A DNA stretch of 64,000 bases from positions 6,743,007 through 6,807,006 of the forward strand of contig CM025853.1 of assembly GCA_003952965.2 (NCBI GenBank), written 5' to 3'. Source of the stretch: Morella rubra. Its lineage: Eukaryota > Streptophyta > Magnoliopsida > Fagales > Myricaceae. Both the position numbers and the translations under genes were made by a program. Each line of letters opens with the position of its first letter. Position 1 is the stretch's first letter. Shown here in pieces: positions 44,486-57,946 of the stretch. The notes beneath the pieces were generated by a model. That model ran no database searches and had not been told where the DNA came from. It worked only from the letters and a program-made list of their open reading frames with translations.

Positions 44486-47400
44486 ATGGCAAGCGTGACT
44501 GGAATGGAATTAACGACGGTGGTGGGATACAGATTCCACCCAACCGATGAAGAGCTCGTCAAGCACTACCTGAGGCTCAAAATACTTGGCAAGGATTTCG
44601 AAGTCCGCATCATCCCTGAAGTTGATGTCTGCAAGTATGAGCCTTACGAATTACCTGGTAGGTATCTTTCTCACCCAGTAGTTTAGGTTTGTTTCAATTT
44701 CAAAGGATTGGTTGCGATTAATCCATTTTTTCTTCTAATATCAATATGAAGTATCTGTTTTGTTTCAAAATATTTGTCTTTCCATCTTGAAAATATTCCA
44801 TACTGTAATCTTAAGGTTGGGGCTTCAGCAATAAACGGTCTTGTGCATGCTTGTGTAGAGTTCTCAGTGATCAAGTCAGATGACCCAGAATGGTTTTTCT
44901 TTTGTCGCCGGGATATCAAGAACTCGAAAAGCAACCGGGCGAACAGAGCGACCAAGTCGGGGTCGGGGTACTGGAAAGCCACCGGTAAGGACCGGAAAAT
45001 CAAGGCTCGAGGTACAAAAGTGGTGATTGGTACAAAGAAAACTTTGGTGTTCCATACAGGTCGTGTTCCTAACGGAGCCAGGACCAGCTGGGTTATGCAC
45101 GAGTATCACCCAGCTACCCGTCCTCCTCACCAGGTTGTTGTTCCTCTCATGCTCTGATCGGTTTCTAACTAATTGCTGCCTGTATTTGATACGCACATGA
45201 ATGAAGTGTTAATTTGTGAATTCCCTTGTTTTACACCTTTGGGGGTGTTTGCACCATGCACAATTTGATTGCTCCTGTCAATATCAGCACATTCTGCTAC
45301 AATCTATTTAGACTCCATTCCTTTATATTAACGATGAAATTGTTTAATCTGCCCTGGAGTAGTTGTATCCCCGGATGGGGGTTTAATTAGATTAATAGTG
45401 ATTCTGAATCTTGGTTTTATTTAAGATTGAAGAGCTGCGCAATTAGCCAAGAAATATGTAGCACAACTCACAAAAGAAATTGTTCATACTGGTAGAGCCG
45501 CATGCTGCGCACTTTTATGCAATTAGAAAATTTTCTTTTAATATATTGGAGAGATTTCTTGCTGCAAGTTGACGAGTTCTACAATTTGAATTCCCTTTAT
45601 TAGTTGGTAAACTCATCTTTTGATTTAAGGCACACGGTAATCACACTTATGGACTTCGTTTTGGAAAATTCTTATGCATTACCATAGGCTTCAAGGGTTT
45701 CTTTCCTAAAGAGAAGAAGAATGTTATTGCTTCTTGATGCCTAATGATTCATCCTGAAGAGTGTTAGGCTGTATCCTGTATGCTTCGGATTGTAGTGTAT
45801 TTAATTTGTTATCTTGTGTTATCTGAAACTTCTGTTATGTATTACCCCGATGAAATACTGACTAGTTCTCCATTTGGCAGAGGGACTTTGTTCTTGTTCT
45901 CTTGAAGAAAAAGCCAGACGATACAGTTGATGTGCCAACTCGTGGTGACGTGGAAGCAAGCAGCTACACAGCTTCTGACTTTGAAAGTCCAGTGCTAGAT
46001 GGTATAATTCCGGAGGTAAGGAGCATGGCTTATGCACATTATCAACTTCCTCATATGGACCATGACTCACACATATAGAACTGAAGAACTGAGACCTTCT
46101 TTTTTGTGATTCTTGATCCAGGCACATTTTCAGCCAGAACAAACCCTGGAATTCTCACTGCCAGGGCTTCTGGAATGGGAATATGACTTTTCTCCTGACA
46201 TGCAACTCATATTCACCAATAGCCATATCAATGAACTAAATGGGTTTCAATTTCAGTCTGACGCAAATGAACAAGAAGAGGATGACACAGAGTTCGTGAA
46301 TTCACTTTTTGTTGACCAAGATGATATCTTCCGTGGCCGGGCAGAAATGATTAACCAAGGCCAGGGAGAAATGATGAACTTTAATCGCTTCCGAGAAGCA
46401 AAGTCATTAAGCAAGGTTTACTTTAGCAATGGTGGACTAAGCAGTGACACGGACACTGACACAGCCGAAGGACTGGTAAACATATATTCTCCAATATCGA
46501 GTGAACTGCAAGACTATTATAGGAGAATACCGCGGCACACATTGTATTGATATGCACCCCATATCAATACAATGCCTGTCGCGATATTCTCCTGTAGATA
46601 CTTAAATATTGTTCAGGTGAAATGAATTTTGAGATCTGTAGACGTTTTGCACCAGTCAGTCCCCTCATACTTTGCTGCGTTGTTGTCTTCATAGGCTTTC
46701 AAAACTTGTACTTACTTTTGGACCTTGTTTTGGCCACCGCAAAATCTATTAGATAATGAACTATTGGTTCTAAGCCATCTCTGGCGATAAATCAACAATT
46801 TGAAGTGCTTTTCTTGCGTATTCTTAAGAAACCAGCATTTATATATAGATGTAGGAAGATCTGTTTGGGAAGTAAGAAGCCCCTTTGGCATCTCCTCATC
46901 TGCAAAGAATTCTCAGTGTGAAAACACAGAGACAAAGGGCTGATAAAAAAAAATGGATCTGCAGGGTCCCAAATGAATTGGCTTATTAGAAAAAAACCTT
47001 GTTCTTTGGAAGATCTATCTCTTGTCTGGTACTGCACGGTTCTACTCTGCAAGAACTGCTCTTTGTATTTATATGTTATCCGCATTTTCCAGGATTCTTT
47101 TGGACGGGCATGCTCATTAGTCAGGACTGAATCTCCTCCTAAAGAAAGGCCCTTCCCACCTCAAAATCTACGAAGATCGCGCCACTTTGCAGGACAGAGA
47201 GCGGCTCAGAAAAGATTCCAATCAAAGAGTAGCAGTTTGCACAAAGCAGCAACCCCAGATAAGGTGAGTGGATTAAGCTGTGTTGTGTACTTGATCATGA
47301 TCACAATAAATCACACCCAAAAAAAAAAAAAAGAGAGAAATAAAATTTGGTTTTTGATTTATCTTTCTCCATTTGTTTGAAATCATTGAAGATTTAATCA

Positions 47401-48779
47401 GAATATGACTTCATCTCTCTTATTACGAATATTCGATGGTTACTTTTACTTTAAAAGCTTTTATCCAAATAACGCTACTAAAATAGGAAATTTTTAATAC
47501 ACAAGAATATCATATCTATGTGATTCCCTTATGGTATGTGAGACAGGAAGAAATCCACTTATCCAAAATAGTGACAAAGAGAACCCCTCAAAACTCAGAT
47601 CTCACCCCTAACTCAAGATGAAAACAACGTTTCTCTCTCACCTCTCTAACCATGAGATATAAAGAGAAGTAATATTCTTTCTTCTATGCAATACCCTATT
47701 CTAAACTTAAGTGTAGCACTATAGGGGAGATTAGAGCTCTTGTACGGCAACCAAAAGCAAATCTCTCTTTGCTTCCTCTGTTTGTTGTGTAACTGACACA
47801 TCAATGGTTCTTCTCTCTCTTGCAAAGAAATGAAAGCCTAATATATTTATGCATGAAAATCAAAGATGGCTACATCTTTGATGTATGACGTGATTTACAT
47901 GAGCAAGCTCAGATGGCCAGTTATAGATTTTCGCTAGGAAACTTTCAGCCTATGCAGCTAGTTGTGATGAATTTATTTCTTTGTCACGTACTTGTTTATT
48001 ATCTACTAGTTAGTTTCCATTTCTGCATCTTACCTATCTGTCATGATTCTAAAACAATTACCAGCTCTTCATATCAAGGATGGTTCATCAATTAATAGAG
48101 TGAAGTTTGATTCCATCGTCATTTTGTGGGTAACGGAGAGATTCCTTTTAAGCAATGAGATGATGCTGATTGAGGGGGTTGATTGTATGCAACACTCCAT
48201 CCAGCCACTTCTTATTTTCTATTGATGCCCTGCATTAATCTTTCTCCTTCGAAGAAATTGTGATTGGCCTAGGGAAAGAATAGGGAAGCCTAATAAGACT
48301 TTATTTTTCTTTTGGCACATGAAACTAGAATGATAAACCTAAACCACTTCATCAACAAACTGCACAACAGCAAATGTGAAGAGAAGCCTGCCTCTGCTGT
48401 GATATTCCTATGTTGAAGCAAATTTATCCTCAAGATGTTTGGAAATGCCAACGGTTTGTATCTATATCATTTCCTACTGCAGGCCAGAGATGCTTTAAGC
48501 GAAGGTAGTTCTGTTGATCTTCCTCAGAAGGAAAATTCCAGTACAGACTCTAATAACAAGCTGAAAATGGCTCGAGGAACAAATGAAGAGAGGAGTTTGA
48601 AGTCAACAACATATGGGTCAGCAAGCAGCAATTGGAAGGGTTATTTCATTTTCAAAGAGACATCTCTACTACGCAACGAATCGAGTCCCCCGTCAGTGTA
48701 CGTTGCCAATGTAATAATTGGTACATTTTTGTTTGTGGTGTTGATTCGGGAACTGGTGCTACATGGGAACTGGTGCTAA
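44486..48779 (+). CDS. NAC transcription factor with C-terminal membrane anchor (NTL type)
   Basis: Six exons: 44486-44657, 44859-45133, 45881-46015, 46122-46475, 47093-47263 and 48483-48779. All have GT-AG borders and matching phases, giving 467 residues. The NAC DNA-binding domain spans about residues 12-145: [71 protein letters not shown] and WVMHEYH. The middle is acidic ([10 protein letters not shown]), as in activation regions. The last exon ends with a hydrophobic segment, [15 protein letters not shown], near residues 441-460. NAC factors of this type are held in membranes and freed by proteolysis, often under stress. The first two introns fall where NAC genes usually have them. A strong hairpin lies at the start of intron 4. 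No defect is seen. Confidence 0.93.
46521..46593 (+). other. Intronic hairpin in the NAC gene, 34-bp arms
   Basis: The arm AGGAGAATACCGCGGCACAC continuing to 46554 pairs with 46560-46593 (about 30 of 34 positions by eye), leaving a loop of about five bases. It begins 45 bases after the exon 4 donor. If intron 4 is retained, the frame runs 25 codons into the hairpin and stops at 46548-46550, inside the first arm. It could be a microRNA-like foldback, a tiny MITE or a splicing element; I do not recognise the arm as a known plant microRNA. Confidence 0.6.
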
Positions 48780-49569
48780 ACTTGCATCCAATTTCATGGT
48801 TGATTTCACCTGTGTGAGTCTGTGACGCGACTGTCACTGTGTATGTGTTTTTCGACATCTCATCACAAGAAGACACCTGTTGAATTTACTGTGATGAAAG
48901 GTCTATACTCAGTGTAAATAGAGTTTCAATTTCCATTACCCAAATATGGAGTCTTTATTGTATTAAGATTATATTCTGACCTACGATCAGAAGATGTTAT
49001 GAATCTGACTGTTTGAAGGTAAATTTTATGTGTGGTTTTCTCATGCTTAGGTTTCCCTGCACATGGAAACAGTTACATTGTATGCATAAATTACTCATTG
49101 CTGCTACATTTGGATGGGCAGTGATGATTTTCCGATCAAACTGCTCACAGCTTCCAGTTTTTGCTATCCTGTTGGTGCCAACTACTAGCTTTCTAGTATT
49201 TCAAATTCAACACATGGACATGTGGTTGAACAATAAGAAGGCATTTCATTGACTTCCACAGTTAGCAGAATTTCTGTCTCTTGATCATTTTGTTGATTGG
49301 AAATCTGTGCAATATTCTACCTGGAGCTTCCATATTATCCTGAAATGTTCCACTTTGGTAGGTGTTTGAAATGCAACTACTGCTGCTTCTTGTAAGAAAG
49401 CAAACTGCTCCTCTAACTTTGTGCGCTCTGAATAATCAGAAATTGGTCTCTCATGGGACTTGCATGTTTTTCAAGGTTCCCCACATCTCATGGGACGTTC
49501 ATGGAGTTGGCCATAGGTTTCGGGGTTGAGTGATTTACAGATTAACATTATTTCATCGTTGAGGTCTTG
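48780..49569. other. 3' flank of the NAC gene
   Basis: Ordinary intergenic sequence, probably including the NAC 3' untranslated region. I see no gene or transposon end. Confidence 0.5.
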
Positions 49570-51300
49570 AGCTCGCCTGACTCAAGCTCGTGAGGTCTCC
49601 ATCTTGCCTAGAGGTGGTGAAAATGTTTAGACAACCCCATGGTTTTCCTGCTTGTCAGCTCTACCAGAAGACTAAACTGCAAAAAGTAAGACTGAAGACT
49701 TGGAATAGAGAAACAGTCGGGTCCATCCAGCACCAGATTAGTCACTACCAATCTGAAGTAGCCAGAAAACAATCTATGGACCCTACCCGGACTCTAGAAG
49801 AAATGGAAGAAACCTCCAACTGGAATTTCAGACTCTCAAGAGAAGAAATATTGTGGAAGAGCAAATCGTGGGTGGAGTGGCTAACTCCAGATATTTCCAC
49901 CTTTCCACAATGATACGCAAGAGACGAACTGCATCGAGGGTATTAAAACAGCGGAGGGACGCTGGCTGGACTCCCGTGAGGACATAGGTAAACCATATAT
50001 GATGCTCAGCATTTCAATCTCTATTTACTTCATCTATGCCTACATTTGATGAAAATCTTAACAGTCTTATTCAATCACTAGTCTCTATTTCCGATAATGC
50101 TGCCTTGTGTCACATCCTCGAGGAGTGAAATTTGGCAAGTTGGACGCTCCATTGGCACGATCAAAGCGCCGGGGCGACAGCATCCCAGCTCTTTTTTACC
50201 ATAAAATTTGGAACATTGTTAAATCTGATGTAATTGAAAAGGTCGGGAGGTTTTTCACTTCGAATTTTATCCTCAAGGCACTGAATCATATAAATCTAGT
50301 CTTTATCCCAAAAAAAGATAACCTGACACGAGTACCCCACTTCCCACCTATTAGCTTGTGTAATGTGATGTACAAAATCATTGTCAAAATCCTGGCCGAC
50401 CGGCTTAGACCCCTACTCCAGAAAATTGGTATCCCCCTTGCAGATTGGTTTTGTTCCCAATAAAGCCATTTAAGAAAATTCTATTTTAGCACATGAACTA
50501 CTTCACAAGGTTAAGCAAAAGAAAGGTAAATGGGGTATCGCGGCCTTAAACATAGACATAGAGAAAGCCTATGATCGTATTGAATGAGGTCTGATTTTTG
50601 AAGTGCTCAATTGTTCGGTTTCTCTCCAACTTCGATCCAAAAATGTGTGTCTACGGATTCATACTCTTTACTGTTGAATGGCGCGACACATGGTTATTTC
50701 TGCCCCCAAAGAGGGCTCTGTCAAGGAGACCCTCTCGCACCCTTTTTGTTCATCATTTGTTCTGAGGTTCTAATGAGACATTTTTTTAGAGTTAAGCAAC
50801 ATAATACTTTAAGAAAATTCAAGTACGTAGGAGAGCTCCTACCGTGAATCATCTAATGTTCACCGACCACCTGAATGATTTTTAGTCGAGTAAGGAGGAA
50901 GGATGCAAGTGCCATCTTCTCTTGGCTACTCTACTGGAATGCAAGTTAGCCTACAACCTTAACCTCACCTATGTAGTGCTCAGAGGTGACTCTCCTGAGA
51001 GAGTAGAGCAGTAAATGAACAAGATTTTCTTACTGGAGGGCCCTTGCACATTTATATATGTCGAATCAAGACTTTCTTAAGGAGACATAGTGAATTGGGC
51101 CTTCAATGGGCGCCCCGCAGACAAAATCAGATGGCTCACCACGTAGTTCCGTGGGTTGTGAGAACCAAACTCTTTGGTTCTCTTTACTTTAGATGCTTTA
51201 TCGGTTTTGTTTTGGAAGTTTATGAGCCCTCTTGATGTAATCGTGACTCTGAAATTTTATTAGTTAATGCATCTTTGATTAGAAAGAAACAAAAAATCTT
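49570..51300 (+). pseudogene. Decayed L1-type LINE, ORF2 fragments
   Basis: On the plus strand, 49590-49960 gives the connecting region of plant LINE ORF2 (LQKVRLKTWNRETVGSIQHQ, IRKRRTASRV). Positions 50270-50460 give an RT start (LNHINLVFIPKKD, ISLCNVMYKIIVKILADRL), and 50540-50850 give ALNIDIEKAYDRIE and RGLCQGDPLAPFLFII. A tail near 51050-51180 (WAPRRQNQMAHHV) resembles the end of the RNase H domain. Frames shift many times and the YADD box is not preserved. A 3' tail is not obvious. Confidence 0.78.
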
Positions 51301-51795
51301 CAAATGATAGATCTTTCAACTTCAACTAAACACCTTCTTGGGACGAGCCAGGGCATACAAACCAGCTTAGCTCAGATGTAAGTTACACTCGATAGGGGTG
51401 AGAAAAAGCTGAACCCGCTCTCTCGTTAGAGCTCTCCCCTCTCTCCTACCCCGGTTTGCTCCCCTTTCTCTTCCTTGTTCTAACCCTTTTCCTTCCCTTG
51501 ACCCCTTTGTAGTTACCTTCCCACCCTAGTTCTTCTCCCCTCTAGTCTTATCGTTTCCTTCTATTCTCTTTTACCTGTCCCAAAATCCAAATATGACCTG
51601 AACTCCTATTTTCACCCTTTAATCCTCCCTAATCCCTCTTATTTGCTTTCTCTTATACCGCTCCTTTATCTAACTCCTTTTTTATTCCATCCCTGCCTTT
51701 CATCTTCCCCCTGTGCCCTTCTCCACCCCTCTTACCCTTATGGACCAAGCCACCCTAGACCGTGAAATTCCTTCACTATCAAAAATGGGATCGTT
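51301..51795. other. Pyrimidine-rich gene-free stretch
   Basis: Positions 51420-51720 are strongly C/T-rich on the plus strand (CTCCCC, CCTTTT and CTTCCC words). No coding frame or terminal repeat is seen. The last five bases, TCGTT, would be the left target site of copia-2. Confidence 0.5.
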
Positions 51796-51969
51796 TGTGG
51801 AAATTCTGTATATTCACTCTGAGAAAAGATTACAAGGCAACATCCCCTATATATATACAATTACTCTAGAAGCAGAGCTAGGGAATACGTGCCTTCACAA
51901 GAGGTTATAACAGAAAAGAAAGAAAGAATATTCTACACAAACCGTTACAACCAATTTACACGCAGCATC

Positions 51970-52404
51970 TCAACCTCTCTCTTTCTTCTTCCTTCTAGAA
52001 ACTCTGTCTTCCTTCTCTTGACTCTGCGTGCCTGTGGCCTCTTCTTGTATTGCAGCTTTACTATTTTCTTCACACTCCCCCTCAAGATGGATAGCAGCAT
52101 AAATGTTCAAAAGTCCCATCTTGCTAACTAAAACACTGAACTGATGAAATCCAAGTGCCTTAGTAAACACATCAGCGAGCTGCATATTTGTCTTCAAATG
52201 CAAGGTATTGATAATCCCAGCTTGTACTTTCTCCCTCACAATGTGACAATCAATTGCTATATGTTTAGTCCTCTCTTGAAAGACCGGGTTTGCAGCACTG
52301 TGCAAAGCTGCCTGGTTATCACAGAATAATAGTGCAGCTTTTATGTGAGAGATATGTAGGTCTTTAAGCAATCTCATAATCCATATTATTTCGCATACCG
52401 TGAA
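51970..52404 (-). pseudogene. Copia-2 RNase H C-terminal part
   Basis: Encodes the end of a Ty1/copia RNase [43 protein letters not shown] and [10 protein letters not shown]. The upstream half of the same domain ([15 protein letters not shown], then [12 protein letters not shown]) is found at 58105-58290, so copia-1 cut the domain at this point. The frame runs on into the 3' LTR. Confidence 0.85.
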
Positions 52405-52800
52405 TGTTGAGCACTGAACAGGAACACAAATACGCGGAGGCTAATATTTAACGTGGTTCAGCAATTTGCCTACGTCCACAGAGGAGAGAACTTTGATTTC
52501 AACAAACCAAATATACAACTCTCAACTCTCACAGCCACTCTCTACAACACTCTTTTTCACAATTTCACTCACTGCACTTCGCACTACACTTCGCACTTCT
52601 CATCTCTCATTCACGTTACTGATTTATAAAGGAAGAAGAAAAGTGTAAAGCCGTTTCTTGTTGAGCTGCGAGCTGCTGCAGTTAATGAACACATTCATCA
52701 CTGCATTAAATGGAGTGGTTGCTGCGCTGCAAGATTTGCCTGCAAATCTTGACTTCGGGCATGGTTTGGCCGCTTGGGTATGGAACCACGAAAGTCAACA
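52405..52800 (-). repeat. 3' LTR of copia-1
   Basis: 396 bp with TGTTGA and TCAACA ends. The left 158 bp (plus-strand view) match 57947-58104 closely, for example the shared GGAGGCTAATATTTAACGTG. The remainder has no partner because the 5' LTR is truncated. Confidence 0.88.
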
Positions 52801-52847
52801 ATTCTCCCCCTCCATACCCACAAGAGGAGAATGTGTCCTGACATCAA

Positions 52848-55800
52848 TCAGTTGGAGGTGTCCATCCCGGCTATGTCTCTACATAGCTCGAGCTTCTCAC
52901 GAGTGACCACCTTCGTCAACATGTCTGCTGGATTCTCTTTTGTGTGGATCTTCACAAGCTTCAGTAGTTGTTGCTCCATCACCTCGCGTATCCAATGATA
53001 GCGAATGTCAATATGTTTTGTGCGGGAATGGTACATTGAATTCTTGCTCAAATCCAGAGCACTCTGACTATCACAATGTACCTTGTATTCCTTCTGACTG
53101 ATCCCAACTCTTGGAGAAACCGCTTTAACCACAACATTTCCTTCCCAGCTTCCGCTGCAGCAATGTACTCTGCTTCTGTTGTGGATAAAGCCACACATTT
53201 CTGTAATCTGGACTGCCATGAGACAGCTCCCCAGAAAATGTGTAAATGAATCCTGATGTAGATTTTCTTCCATCAAGATCACCAGCCATATCTGAGTCTG
53301 TATATCCTTCCAAGACAGGATCAGCTCCCCCAAACACAAACATAGCTTCGACGTACCTTTAAGGTACCTGAGAATCCACTTGACCGCTTCCCAATGTTCC
53401 TTTCCTGGGTTGGAAAGAAATCGGCTCACGACTCCCACAGCGTGAGCGATGTCAGGTCTCGTACACACCATTGCGTACATAAGACTGCCAACAGCTGAAG
53501 AGTAAGGGACTGCAGCCATCTCTTCAACCTTTTCCCTCGATGAGGGACACGAGCTTTGCTCAATTTAAAATGACTAGCCAGTGGATTACTGACTGGCTTA
53601 GCACTTTCCATGTTGAACCTTTTGATCACTTGTTCAACATATCTCTCCTGTGACAACATAGCTTCTTAGCTTTCCTGTCACGAACAATCTTCATGCCCAA
53701 TATCTGCTGGGCTGGTCCTAAGTCCTTCATGTCGAAGAACTTAGAGAGATCTGTCTTCAACTTGCTGATTATGGATGCATCTTGTCCAACTATCAGCATA
53801 TCATCAACATAAAGCAGTAGAGTAACGAAATTACCATCTGGGAATTTGCGAATATACACACACTGGTCCGCAGCAGTCCTTCTGTAGTCATGACTCACCA
53901 TAAACGAGTCAAACTTTTTGTACCACTGTCGGGGAGCCTGCTTAAGACCGTAGAGGCTCTTCTTTAACTTGCAGACCAAGTGTTCCTTCCCATGAACTTC
54001 AAAACCTTCTGGCTGCTCCATGTATATCTCTTCTTTGAGATCTCCGTGAAGAAACGCTGTCTTCACATCCATTTGTTCAAGCTCCAAGTCTAGACTGGCA
54101 ACCAATCCGAGTACAACTCGAATTGAGGTCATCTTCACTACAGGTGAGAATATCTCGTCAAAGTCAACTCCTTTCTTCTGTTGGAAACCTTTGACGACCA
54201 AACGAGCTTTGTACTTCACCTGCTTGCCATCGTTCTTCAGCTTGAATACCCATTTATTCTTCAGTGCTCTCTTGCCCTTTGGAAGCTTCACCAACTCATA
54301 CGTCTGATTCTTCTGCAAAGAACTCATCTCTTCTTGCATAGCTTGAATCCATCTGACTTTATCTGTATGAGCTTTGCTTCATGAAAACTTTCTGGCTCCC
54401 CCTCATCAGTAAGAAGAATATAATCTGATTCCAGATATCTTCGTGATGGAATCAGCAACCGACCTCTCGTAGATCTGTTCTGTTGAGGGTCGTCAACTGG
54501 AGGAAGTTCTTCATCATCTGATTGTTGTGATGATTCAGCAGCTTCTGGTGGAATGGGTACCTGCTCCCCCTGCTCAACACCCTCTGCATCATCATCAACT
54601 TCCTCTTCTTCTTCTGGGATCCTTCCTGCATTTCTTCAGTCTCTGTGGTAGACTGGAATGGAGCAGGACTGGTAACAGTATCTTGAGCACTGTACTGTTT
54701 TCACCTGGGTTTGTTGATCTTTTGAAGCTACCGTATAACTCAGCTTCATGGAACACAACGTCCCTGCTTCTGATGACCTTCTTAGCTTCTGGATCCCAAA
54801 GTCTGTATCCAAATTCTTCATCTCCGTAGCCAATAAAAATACACGGAGTGGACTTGACATCAAGCTTCTGCCTCTGCTCCTTGGATACATGTGCAAATGC
54901 TTTGCACCCAAATACTCTCAGATGAGAGTAGGAGATCTTATGACCAGACCACACCATCTCCGAACTTCGAACTTCAACGGTACAGATGGTGTTCTGTTGA
55001 TCAGGTAACAGGCTGCACGAACTGCTTCACCCCAGAATGGCTTAGGCAACTTGGCCATACTGAGCATACATCTGGTTCGTTCTACAATGGTCCGATTCAT
55101 CCTCTCGGCTACACCATTGTGTTGTGGGGTGCGTGGGACCGTCTTCTCGTGTCTGATGCCATGGCCAGAGCAGTATGCTCTGAACTCTCTGGAAGTGTAC
55201 TCGCCTCCATTGTCTGTCCGGAGGCACTTTAACTTTTTTCCAGTTTCTCTTTCCACCATAGCGTGAAAGTTTTTGAACTGTTCAAAAACTTGGTCCTTCG
55301 TTCTCAAGAAATACACCCACACTTTACGTGAACATCATCAATAAATGTAACAAAATACCTGTTACCGCCCAAAGACTCCACCTCTAAGGGACCGCATATA
55401 TCAGAGTGTACCAGGCTCAACAACTCTGATCTTTTACTGGCAGATGTACTAAATGAGACTCGATGTTGCTTACCAAACAAGCAATGCTCACAAGGGTTTA
55501 GCGTTGTACCTTTGTTGACAGTAATAAGCGCCTTCTTTGCCAGTGTAAACAACCCTTTCTCACCCATGTGACCGAGTCTCTCGTGCCACAGATTTGGAGA
55601 TGCCTCATCTTGAACTGCATTGAGGCTATCAGTGCATATCTTCACATGGGTCTTGTATAACGTGCCGCAGATATGTCCACGGGCGACAACCATGGTGCCT
55701 TTCGTCAGCTTCCAAGCACCGTTGCCGAAGTGGTTGTCGTAGCCCAGTCGATCAAGGGCTGTCCCGGATATCAAATTTAACCGGAGGTCGGGCACGTGTC

Positions 55801-56888
55801 GAACGTCTTTCAACACCATGGTACAGCCAATATTTTTCTTTATACGAACATCACAATACCCGCGATCTTTGAGGAACTGGTGTTACCCATCCTCACTGTA
55901 CCATAATCTCCGGCTTTATACGTGGTGAAGAAATCACTGCGAGGAGTGGCGTGGTAGGAAGCTGCTGTGTCTACCACCCATTCTGCATCCTGACTCGCAA
56001 CATGGAGACATTCTTCTTCACCGGTGGAGAGTAATGCACAATCTCCTGGAATGGTGACTAATGCTTCACCATCGGCCTTCTTTGGCTGGTTGCTGGATTG
56101 GCCTTGCTCCCGTTGTAACTTCCGGCAGTTCTTCTTAATGTGGCCTTCGATGCCACAGTGGAAACATTTTATCTTGCCCTTTTGGTGGTAACCGCCGGGA
56201 TTTTGGGATCTGCCTCTGCTCATGCTTCTGCCTCTACTTCTCCCTCTACCACTTCGTTGGTGCCTTCCTTCGGTTACGAAGGCATGTGACTGGTCCATAC
56301 CTAGCCTCTTTTCTCCTGGCTTCCTCATTAAACAAGGCATCCTTTACCATCACCATGGTAAGTTTGCCGTCTGGAGCGAATTGCTGAGGGAGACCACCAA
56401 CGTCTCCCAAGCTGTCTGGTAGCGAACTGAGAAGTAAGAGAGCTTGTTCTTCATCGCCAAGAGTCAACGCACGGTTGAAAGTTGGTTCACCAGGTTCTGA
56501 AACTCACTGGTGTGCTCAGCAACAGAGGTACCGCTCTTCAACTTCAAATTACAAGGCGTCTCATTAAGAGAGCCTTATTTCGAGGTTTGGCCTGATACAT
56601 GTTCTCCAGCTTTTGCCATAGCGTGTAGGCGTCTGTCTCCTGTGCAACATGATGAAATACACTATGGTCGATCCATTGTCTGATCTGACCAATAGTTTTC
56701 TTGTTCGACTTTTTCCAATCTTTTTCCGGCGTCGCGGCTGCTTTTACTCCTTTCTCTTCTATTGGATCAAACAGATCCTTGCAATTTAAGAGATCTTCCA
56801 TCCGGGGTCTCCAGAGTGTATAGTTGGTCGCCGTAAGTTTGATCATTGCACTATAACTTGAATCCTCCATGGATTCCGCCTTTAACAC
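52848..56888 (-). pseudogene. Copia-1 gag-pol polyprotein, several frameshifts
   Basis: In order on the minus strand: gag (56246-56888; TNYTLWRPRMEDLL), zinc knuckle CFHCGIEGHIKKNC (about 56140-56180), and protease with WVVDTAASYHAT where DSGAS or DTGAS is usual. Next come pre-integrase (LWHERLGHMGEKG) and integrase core (VHSDICGP, RTDNGGEYTS, PQHNGVAERMNRT). RT follows with a normal YVDD box (LLLYVDDMLIVG, about 53800), then RNase H (TRPDIAHAVGVVSRF, KHIDIRYHWIRE). Frames shift between 55322 and 55304, 54595 and 54339, near 53640 and near 53300. The copy is therefore inactive although most parts are present. Confidence 0.88.
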
Positions 56889-57405
56889 TAGCTCAAATGG
56901 CTTGTTGCTCTACTGGAGTAGAATCTAACGGAGCCCAGAACCGAAATAGCTAGGAACAATCCGGCCCAAAAAGGACAAAAATTTGATTGGCTTATACATG
57001 TTCTCCTGCGTCATGTAGGCGTCTGTCTCCTATGCAACATGATGAATACACTATGGTCGATCCATTGTTGATCTGACCAATAGTTTTCTTGTTCAACTTT
57101 TTCCAATCTTTTTTCTGGCGTCGCGGCTGCTTTTACTCCTTTCTCTTCTATTGGATCGAAAAGATCCTTGAAATTTAAGAGATCTTCCATCCGGAGTCTC
57201 CAGAGTGTGTAGTTGGTCGCCGTAAGTTTGATCATTGCACTATAACTTGAATCCTCCATGGATTCTGCCTTTAACACTAGCTCAAATGGCTTGTTGCTCT
57301 ACGTTCGGAGTAGAATCTCGCAAGACGGAGCCCACCGTTGCGTCTGTAACAGTCGAAATAGCTAGGAACAGATCCGGTCCAGTTCGGCCCAAAAAAGGAC
57401 AAAAA
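56588..57405 (-). repeat. Tandem duplication of the copia-1 gag start
   Basis: Positions 56588-56975 and 56990-57405 are direct copies, both containing the leader and the first ~75-110 codons of gag (each begins MLKAESMEDSSYSAMIKL). The outer copy (57011-57277) has small deletions that shift the frame after AAATPEK. The inner copy (56544-56888) is the one continuous with the rest of gag. Confidence 0.85.
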
Positions 57406-57946
57406 TTAGGCCCAAATGCACAAAATTTAAATCTGGAATATTCCTTCCAGAAACGGAATATTCTGTTAGAGTTAACGGAATTTTCTCTGAAGATGCTGAC
57501 GCCATTAACTATCTCAGTTAACCCCAACTCGGTGAGTTAACTCAGTCAACTCGGTCATAAATCGATCACAACTCGACTGACTTGGCGAGTTGACTCGGCA
57601 AACCCGGTCAAGACCTGAACCTAGTTCGCTGACCCGCATCGAACCGGGGAATAGAAGGCGCATGGAGGCGCGTGAGGAGCGTGGGACGACACACGTTCCA
57701 CTCTCGAGCGCGTGCAAACTTTTTCCGGCGGCTGGTGGCGCGTGGGGAGAGTGGTCACACACACAGAAACTTCTATCGGCCTGGGTGGGCGTGTGCAGGT
57801 TCGGTTTGGCCTCTTATTTTTACTGTTGTGCTCATCTCGTCGCAAGGAATTCCCAGTTAGCTCCAAAATGTCATTTGGACACAGATCGAGTCTCGGTTGA
57901 ATACAAAAACGAAAATTTCGGCCACCTGCTGGTCTTTGATACCACT

